Part shown: in pieces, positions 57,335 through 64,000 of the stretch
How the letters are laid out: the number at the start of each line of letters is the position of its first letter
How positions within the stretch are numbered: the first letter of the stretch is position 1
Origin: Musa acuminata AAA Group
Lineage: Eukaryota > Streptophyta > Magnoliopsida > Zingiberales > Musaceae
DNA: 64,000 nt
Assembly (NCBI RefSeq): GCF_036884655.1
Contig: NC_088337.1
Span: forward strand, 30,099,001 to 30,163,000
Direction: 5' to 3'
Made by a program: the position numbers and the translations under genes
Notes under the pieces: model-generated
What the model saw: the letters and a program-made list of their open reading frames with translations, nothing else
What the model was told of the DNA's origin: nothing
Databases searched by the model: none

Positions 57335-60300
57335 ATACATATGTATATATATACATATATAACAAATTGATTGATTGGTTATGAGGAATGACTTTTGCAT
57401 GTTGTTATGATTGATCGGTTGATATGACCTTTTTAAATCGGAGTCATAACAAATATAATATCAAAAGAATTATTATTCATGAATGGGTCTATGATTTATG
57501 ATATGGATCTTCTTAGAAACAATCAAGATTCATCTTATCGATCCATATCAGCATATTGATAGTGCATAAAATAATAAAAAAAATAACTTTAAAAAATTTT
57601 AAATAATAAAAATAATAAATCATAGTTGTATATCAGTTTGATATATTTATCAAACTCAATCTTGAAATTGATCTCAAGGCATAAAATATAGTTGTATATC
57701 AGTGCATAAAATATCAGTTTGATATATTTATTAAACCCAATATAGTACATCAATATAGTGATAGTTATAATCTAATCATTGTGAACCACACGTATGTAAG
57801 ACAGGTCTCAAGGCAAGTATGATTATGACATGTATTGGTGCGAAGATTAGAGAATACCGAAACTTTTACTTTTGCCATTGATCTATTGCTCCGTATTATA
57901 AGATCGATTATTATATTATTGTTTGGAGAAGAATAACCAATTATCACTTATTGTTGTTAGACATAAGATTCTTCATAATATAATGGTTGTAAATATCATG
58001 AGCTTCGCTTTATGTCTATGTCATGTATGCTCTATCGTATTTGCTCAAAATCATTCATTGTCTTCCCTTTTCCCTTCAGTGTATAAGCTTAATTAGTATC
58101 TCGTCGAGCTCTATAATTTGAATTTTAGGTGGCACATATAAAATATTGCTCTTTGGTTCATATCATCCTTGAACTATGTAGATGGGATTATCGACCTTTC
58201 GTCGTCGCCATCATCATTGGTTGAGGCACTATTATCCATTTTGCTGCTATATCTTCGAATCGAGCATGTTGCTAATGTGATTTAGAAGGTGTTTTATCAC
58301 TTGACTCGATTCTTCACCTTTGCCTTTATGTTTGCACGACGGATGGATGACTATGATGGTCGGGTTCTATAATTCTTCGAGTAGTCTGACTTAATGTTGT
58401 TTGGCTTATTCTGTCATATTTTGACTAAGGGTGATCCTTTTTATACTAGGGATATACTTTTTTTTCTTCTATTGTCTCGATAATAAAACATAAAGGATGT
58501 TGAGGATTTCCTGTCTCATCAAATAGAGGATCATCTTGATTCTCCATTGCTTCAACCCACTTTAACATTAGTTGTGAATCTTTGTTATGGTATTAGAGGT
58601 CGATAAGATTATTCTATAGTTCCATTGGCTTCTTGTCTAGTTGGTACACTAAATCCTTAGCCACATATTGTAGTGAACACATATCAGTTTCTTCAATCGT
58701 TTATATGATAGTCTGTGATGGACTTTCGTGCGAATCAATATAAACGTTAAGTTAATTATGTTTGTAACTATTTAATGTCATCATTGGTGAAAGTAGAGAG
58801 ATGCATCTATTCCAAATTATAGCTATCACTCGATTGCAAAAGGATATAAATAGGATTTTATTAACATAATAGATAATTAATATTAAATATAGTTTATAAT
58901 TAATATGTGTGTAACTTTCTTTATAACAACATGATATAACTACACCATCAGAGAATGAATCAATTATTTATTATAATAATTATCCTTAATAATATCATTG
59001 GTTATATCAACATTATTCGACAAGAGTCGATATATAATATTTCTTAGTACTGATAAATTTATTAATAAAAAAATGATCAAATTTAGATGATACACTTTAA
59101 GACAGATAATTTTATTAATAAAAAAATTAAATATTAAAAATTATGAATTAAATTATACTAAATATAAATTTACTTGCATTATGGATGTCTTGGTCCATGA
59201 ACTTTGTCCTATGATCGATGATCCGTAAGTATCACTTGGCCTTAAAATCGATGATCGATAATCAACATATGTCTAAAATAAGATATTTGATGATACTTCC
59301 TAAGTCGACCTTATGGAAGATAATATAAAGTGGTATCACTCATTATAATTTCATTATAATATCTCAACATTTAGAAGAAATAATAATCCTTTTCACCTAT
59401 TTTCTATTGCTTATTTTCGAATACATGAAATCAGATCATTCTAGTGAGGTGACCATTACCTTAAAACCCTTCATCTTTTATAGTATTAACTTTAAGACAA
59501 GAAAATTTATAGGAAATCGAGTGATTTCATATTGGTGTATCTCACCATTTGAATACTTTTGCATCAAAGAGTGGACCCAATGATGATTATATATAAATTT
59601 TGTGATCGATAGTGTCCGAGCTACATACTTGCTGACTTATGATAGCTTGCAAATATTCTTTAGCATTAGATCTATGCATGAGCTACATACAAAGTCTAAA
59701 ATAATAATAATTTTTTCATCAATTATGAATCAATCTTCTTGAAAGTGGCTCCATTTAGATAATATAATATAGTTTGATCTCCTCTAGTATCTATTAGTTT
59801 TTAATATAGTTTGACTCTTAAATCATGTGGAAAATATTAAGTGACTAATAAAAAAATCATCCATTTGGTGCAATACATAAGAAAATTGATGATACTAATT
59901 TTTATTAGCTCTGTCCAACTGATTACGTATCACCATCATCCAATATTCATCCTAATGCCTATCGAAAGATTTGATCCTAATTACCCAAAAGTACGTTTCA
60001 ATTCTAAAACCGAAACAGAACGTTTTAATTATTAAAAAAAAAAAAAAACAAGAATTAGAATCGAACCGCTCACCGATTTTGATTTAGTTTGAAATCGACG
60101 AACCCCGAACCAGCTCGGTTCCGATTCCGGCCCGGAATCGAACCCGGCCGACACACAGCCCACGCCCTGTTTTATCCAAAGCCATTGTGCCGATGAGGAG
60201 AAACCTTCGCGTTTTCTCACTAGCAAAGATGCCAAGCCCGGTAGTCCAGCGTGAAGAAGAGCAGCAGCTCCCCTCCACCCAAGAGAAAGAGGAGTAGCTG

Positions 60301-60436
60301 CAGCAGCAAGAACAGCAACAGGAAGAAGAGAGGAAGAGGTCCGGCAACCTGCGTTGCCCTTCGCTCCCGAAGATATATAAATTGGTTTCTTTTTTGGTTG
60401 GACTGGAAGCACGACGAGGTTTTCTGCAGGAGGACG
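57091..60436. other. AT-rich spacer, probably repeat-derived
   Basis: No gene recognised over 3.3 kb. Bases 57280-57360 are a compound (AT)n/(GTAT)n microsatellite; 57640-57740 contains two near copies of a CAAACT/CAATCTTG-type segment with TATAGTTGTATATCAGT. The interval 58100-58750 has a slightly more GC-balanced composition and may be old transposon sequence. Bases 60060-60240 contain CGGTTC-like motifs and then the leader of the following pseudogene. Confidence 0.4.
60374..60382 (+). promoter_or_regulatory. Possible TATA box of the NAC-alpha-like pseudogene
   Basis: TATATAAAT about 60 bp upstream of the first ATG. The spacing is short, so the real start may lie slightly further on or the element may be coincidental. 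Confidence 0.3.
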
Positions 60437-63400
60437 ATGCCCCCGTCATTGAGGACGTCAAGGATGGATGGCGGAGACGACGAAGACGACGATGATGATG
60501 ATGATGATGATGATGGCGACGCCGAAGGTGAACTCTACCTTTCATTCCATCACCTCCTTTGTACTGATATATTTTTGTTTTGGATGGCCATGATTTAGCT
60601 GTACCTGATTAGGTCTCTTTTAGGTTTTGTTATTGCTTACATTGTTTGAATAATATTAATGGTGAAACTAATATGATGATGCTCTGCTCTATCTTATATT
60701 AAGCTTGAGAGAATACAAGAAAGGGAGGAGAAGTTTAGATTATTGGTTAGGCAGCATCTAGAAAGGATAGGAAAGAGCTATGCGTCAAATTCTTTCAAAG
60801 GTCGTTTCTTCTTTCCCATTCAAAACATGGAGGCATTTGTACGATGTTAGGATATGCTAACAAGAGAGACAACAATAGAGAAGAGCAATTAGAGAAAAAG
60901 GAAAAGAAAGATTAATCAATTAGAGAAGAAAAATGTTGCAACAGTTTCTTTCTCATTTAGGACCTAAAGGAGCAAAAAACAAATTAAGGATTGCATGATA
61001 TGTTGATGTTCTCTTTGAATCTCTCTGCTTCCATGTCAAAAGAAGAGGGCCGAAGAAAGTGGATATGAATTCCACTGTTAGTATTTACTGCTTATAATAC
61101 AGATTCTAGTGATGTTTTCTTTCCTTTTTTGTTGAATATGCTGTAGGTGTATGCATCATGTAATCATTTTCCGAAATCTGGGGAATACTAGTGATGCATG
61201 TCATGTCATACAGCCTAAAAAATTAGCTATTAAAATGGGAGGTACTATTGTCGACTTTGGCACACTGACACCACTTTCACCCCAACGGTGATGCACGTCA
61301 AACAACCTAACAATGCATATTAGATATAAGTTTCATCTCTCCCAGCAAGCAAGACTAGATGAGATCACCACTTCTCGGTAATGGACTTCCTTTCATTACT
61401 AAGCATACCTGTGTACTTCTTTATTTTCACAAGGGAATTCAGTGAGCCATAAGGCTTAGAGTCAAAGTTCAACAAGTTGAAATAGATAAAGAGAGAGCAT
61501 TCAAGTGGAGAGATCTTTTTACAAAGGGTAAATGAGGAAGATGGGAATCGAGCCTAGGGTCTAGCCCTTTATGTAGTATAATCTGGATAGCGATCATGAA
61601 ATGGAGAGATGTTAATAATAAGAAATTAACACAATGCAAAACAACATTATGTATGAAATTATACCCATTCAAGTTTATTAAACCATGATATGCTACTGTA
61701 CTTAGGTCCTAGCCCTTTATGTAGCACAATCTGGATAGCAATCATGCTAAGTTTGGCATTTGATTAAGTAATCATGTTGGATAACTTGAGATTTACTCTA
61801 TATAACTTGAGATTTACTTTATATAAATCGAGATTTTTTATCCTCAATGTTTCTTTTTGCCATTTACCATCCAAATGAATCATAATTGGTATCATTGCTA
61901 TATTTCTTCTTGTCCTTTACTAAAGAGAAAATTTTTCTAAATGAATCATGATTTTTCGGAACTATAATTTTTATGATTCATAATGAATTAAGAGATTTTA
62001 TATGCATGAATTAATATCTTATTCTTCTACAAAATTGAATGAATTTTATCTATATCATGATCTCATAAGAATTCTTTTTATTATTTATTTAAGAAGAGAT
62101 TTGTTAAAATGAATTATGATATCTCTTGATTTCTCGGAATTATACGAGTGTAAACATTTTATAAAGGCTTACATGTCAAAACACCAAAGTGTCTATCATT
62201 TTTCTTTAAACTATTAACCTGTGGCCATGTGGGCATTAATTCATACCTCATGTTGCAACATTTAGCTGTGTGGAGCTTTGTCTCAAACATCTACTCCCAC
62301 TAACACCATCTTAAAGGTTTTCTGCACTCCCACGCCTTGAAAGCATCATTGTCATCATCTTCTTGGTAAGAGTATTTGCAGTGGGTTGACCCAAAAATAT
62401 ATCATTGAAATCTCCACACTGTGGATGAAAGGGAAGAATATGAGACGGAAAATCTCCATCTCAACTAGTTTACTTGAATCAACTAACCTCCTTGACAAAG
62501 AATGCATAATTTACCAATTTAAGTTGGCAATTCATTCTGAAGTTTTGTGTACTGGAATCAAGGATAATGCAGTTTAGACTTGTCAAAGGCTTAATTTGTG
62601 TCAGATAGGCAACGATCCAGTAATGGTGTTCCTTTGTAGTATAAGTTTATAAGTGACCAGGTCCAAGTTACAGAAAAAATCATGTTACTTGTAAATATAA
62701 AACTGAGTTTTATGTGAAACAAATAGGTAGAGAGAAGGAGAGGATGAGAAAAAAAGTGAGATATGGAAGGACAAAGAGAATTCTCTCTATTTCAAGAGAT
62801 ACTAAGAGCTAATAGCTTGAAATGCAAAAGTTTGATAAGGTTTGAAAGACTAGAATGCCTCATTAATCTTTCTTCCTTCTCCTTTTATAGATCTCTTACA
62901 CATTGAATCCCTCAACCACATAACTAATGAGTTACAATTTATTAAAAGTTAAACATAAATTACAATACATATTAAATTTATGGTGCATTGTACTTTGGTG
63001 ATTTTAAAATTTTATAATAATCTCAAGAGACAAATCATTTTCTTGAAGTTTGATAAGATTTAAGTTTGAACTTGGATCTTGGATTGCATTAGAATTCTAA
63101 GCATCATAATCAAATATCTATTCCGATATTCAATTGACTGATTGCTGCTATTAATCATCATTACAAGAAATCATAATGCTCTTATAAAAATTGCTACAAA
63201 AGATATATTGCTTGACTTATTTGATGACCCTATACTTCCTTTTATCAACTAACAGGTGACCACAAAGCAGGTGCAGATAACAGTTCTAAGCAGAGCAGGA
63301 GTGAGAAAAAGAGCCGCAAGGCAACGATGAAGCTAGGAATGCAGCCAGTCACAGGTGCCAGCAAGATTACAATAAAGAGAACCAAAACTGTAAGTATATA

Positions 63401-64000
63401 ATCAACTCCGTAAACATTCTACAGAAAGAAATCACAGTTCACCATCGAAATGACTACATCTTGCGGACTAAGTGAGGGCATAGTAATTTACTATTCAAGA
63501 TTCAAGATGAAAGTGATGCTTTGACTTTACCAATGATCACAAATGAAGATGAGGAACCTTTAACCCAAACCTTACCCATAACTAGCTAAATATTGCAGCT
63601 TGATCGGCATGAATAAGAGTTTTGTGATATTGACAAATAAGGCACTTTACAAACTATATATAAGTGTAATATGGAGTCGACTATCATCTATATTTAGTTA
63701 ACACTTCTGGAATTTAATATTACAAGTATTGCCGCTACAATTTTACTGTGTAAATTGTGTGTCCTACTTATTTATTCCTTATTGTTTGTCACCTCAAAGC
63801 CTGATGTCTTCAAGAATCCAAACTCTGATACATAAGTCATCTTTGGAGAGGCAAAAAATAGAGGATTTGAGCTCCCAGCTGCTCAACAATTCAGAATTCC
63901 AGACCTCTGCAACATGGTGGCCAAGGTGTATCTGCTGTCTGGTGCACCAACCGGGGGGGACGAGGAGGAAATTGATGAGAGTGGACTGGAATCTCGAGAC
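60437..64000 (+). pseudogene. Nascent polypeptide-associated complex alpha (NAC-alpha)-like, 3' end beyond window
   Basis: Exon 1 (60437-60527) encodes an Asp-rich acidic N-terminus. Exon 2 (63256-63389) reads SKQSRSEKKSRKATMKLGMQ then PVTGASKITIKRTKT, the conserved start of the NAC domain. Exon 3 (about 63782 to the edge) reads LLFVTSKPDVFKNPNSDT, then TAA at 63833-63835, then remnants of VIFGEAK and AAQQFRIPDL. Lesions: the TAA replaces the usual Tyr; an extra A in AAAAAA after GAGGC shifts the frame; some residues between SSQL and AQQF are deleted; no AG acceptor stands before exon 3; and exon 1 appears shifted relative to the family start. Introns are kept, so this is a decayed duplicate and not a retrocopy. 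The normal protein binds nascent chains at the ribosome. Confidence 0.82.

Overview
This is eukaryotic nuclear DNA from a flowering plant, most likely a commelinid monocot. Genes have GT-AG introns, 5' exons are very GC-rich (WAV3-like, NGATHA-like, RPL9, KRP) against AT-rich introns and spacers, and long (AT)n runs and Ty1-copia and Ty3-gypsy debris fill the gaps. A Musaceae or other Zingiberales source fits my impression of the sequence, but that is inference and not shown by a marker.

Layout, left to right: the 5' end of a CLASP microtubule-associated protein gene leaving the left edge (minus); PSB28, a photosystem II assembly factor (plus, 2 exons); a GPR107/lung-7TM-like membrane protein (minus, 2 exons); a WAV3-type RING+VWA E3 ligase (minus, 2 exons); a long spacer; a decayed CER1-like alkane-forming wax gene (minus, many exons, several disabling lesions and an LTR-like insert); a KRP/ICK CDK inhibitor (minus, 3 exons); a small basic, probably mitochondrial, plant protein (plus, 2 exons, with a 160-bp tandem repeat array in its intron); a spacer with a Ty3-gypsy reverse transcriptase relic and a possible small secreted peptide; organellar-type ribosomal protein bL36 (minus, 2 exons); cytosolic RPL9/uL6 (minus, 3 exons); a gypsy-like LTR relic; a heavy-metal-associated isoprenylated protein, HIPP (minus, 3 exons); a 9-kb spacer with microsatellites and a minisatellite; a single-exon NGATHA-like B3 transcription factor (plus); and a right-hand third dominated by relics: an internally deleted copia element with a large inverted duplication, a class III peroxidase 3' fragment, and a NAC-alpha-like pseudogene running off the right edge.

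The genes do not form an operon-like or clustered pathway; each acts alone. Functional genes cover microtubule organisation, photosynthesis, secretory-pathway trafficking, auxin/gravitropism-linked ubiquitination, cell-cycle control, translation (mitochondrial or plastid, and cytosolic), metal binding and organ-development transcription. The most unusual structure is the copia derivative at 54890-56664. It fuses gag/protease to RNase H, and a 238-nt segment spanning that deletion junction is present again in inverted orientation with a 47-nt loop, so any transcript would fold into a long hairpin. All exon boundaries were deduced by eye from splice signals and family conservation.
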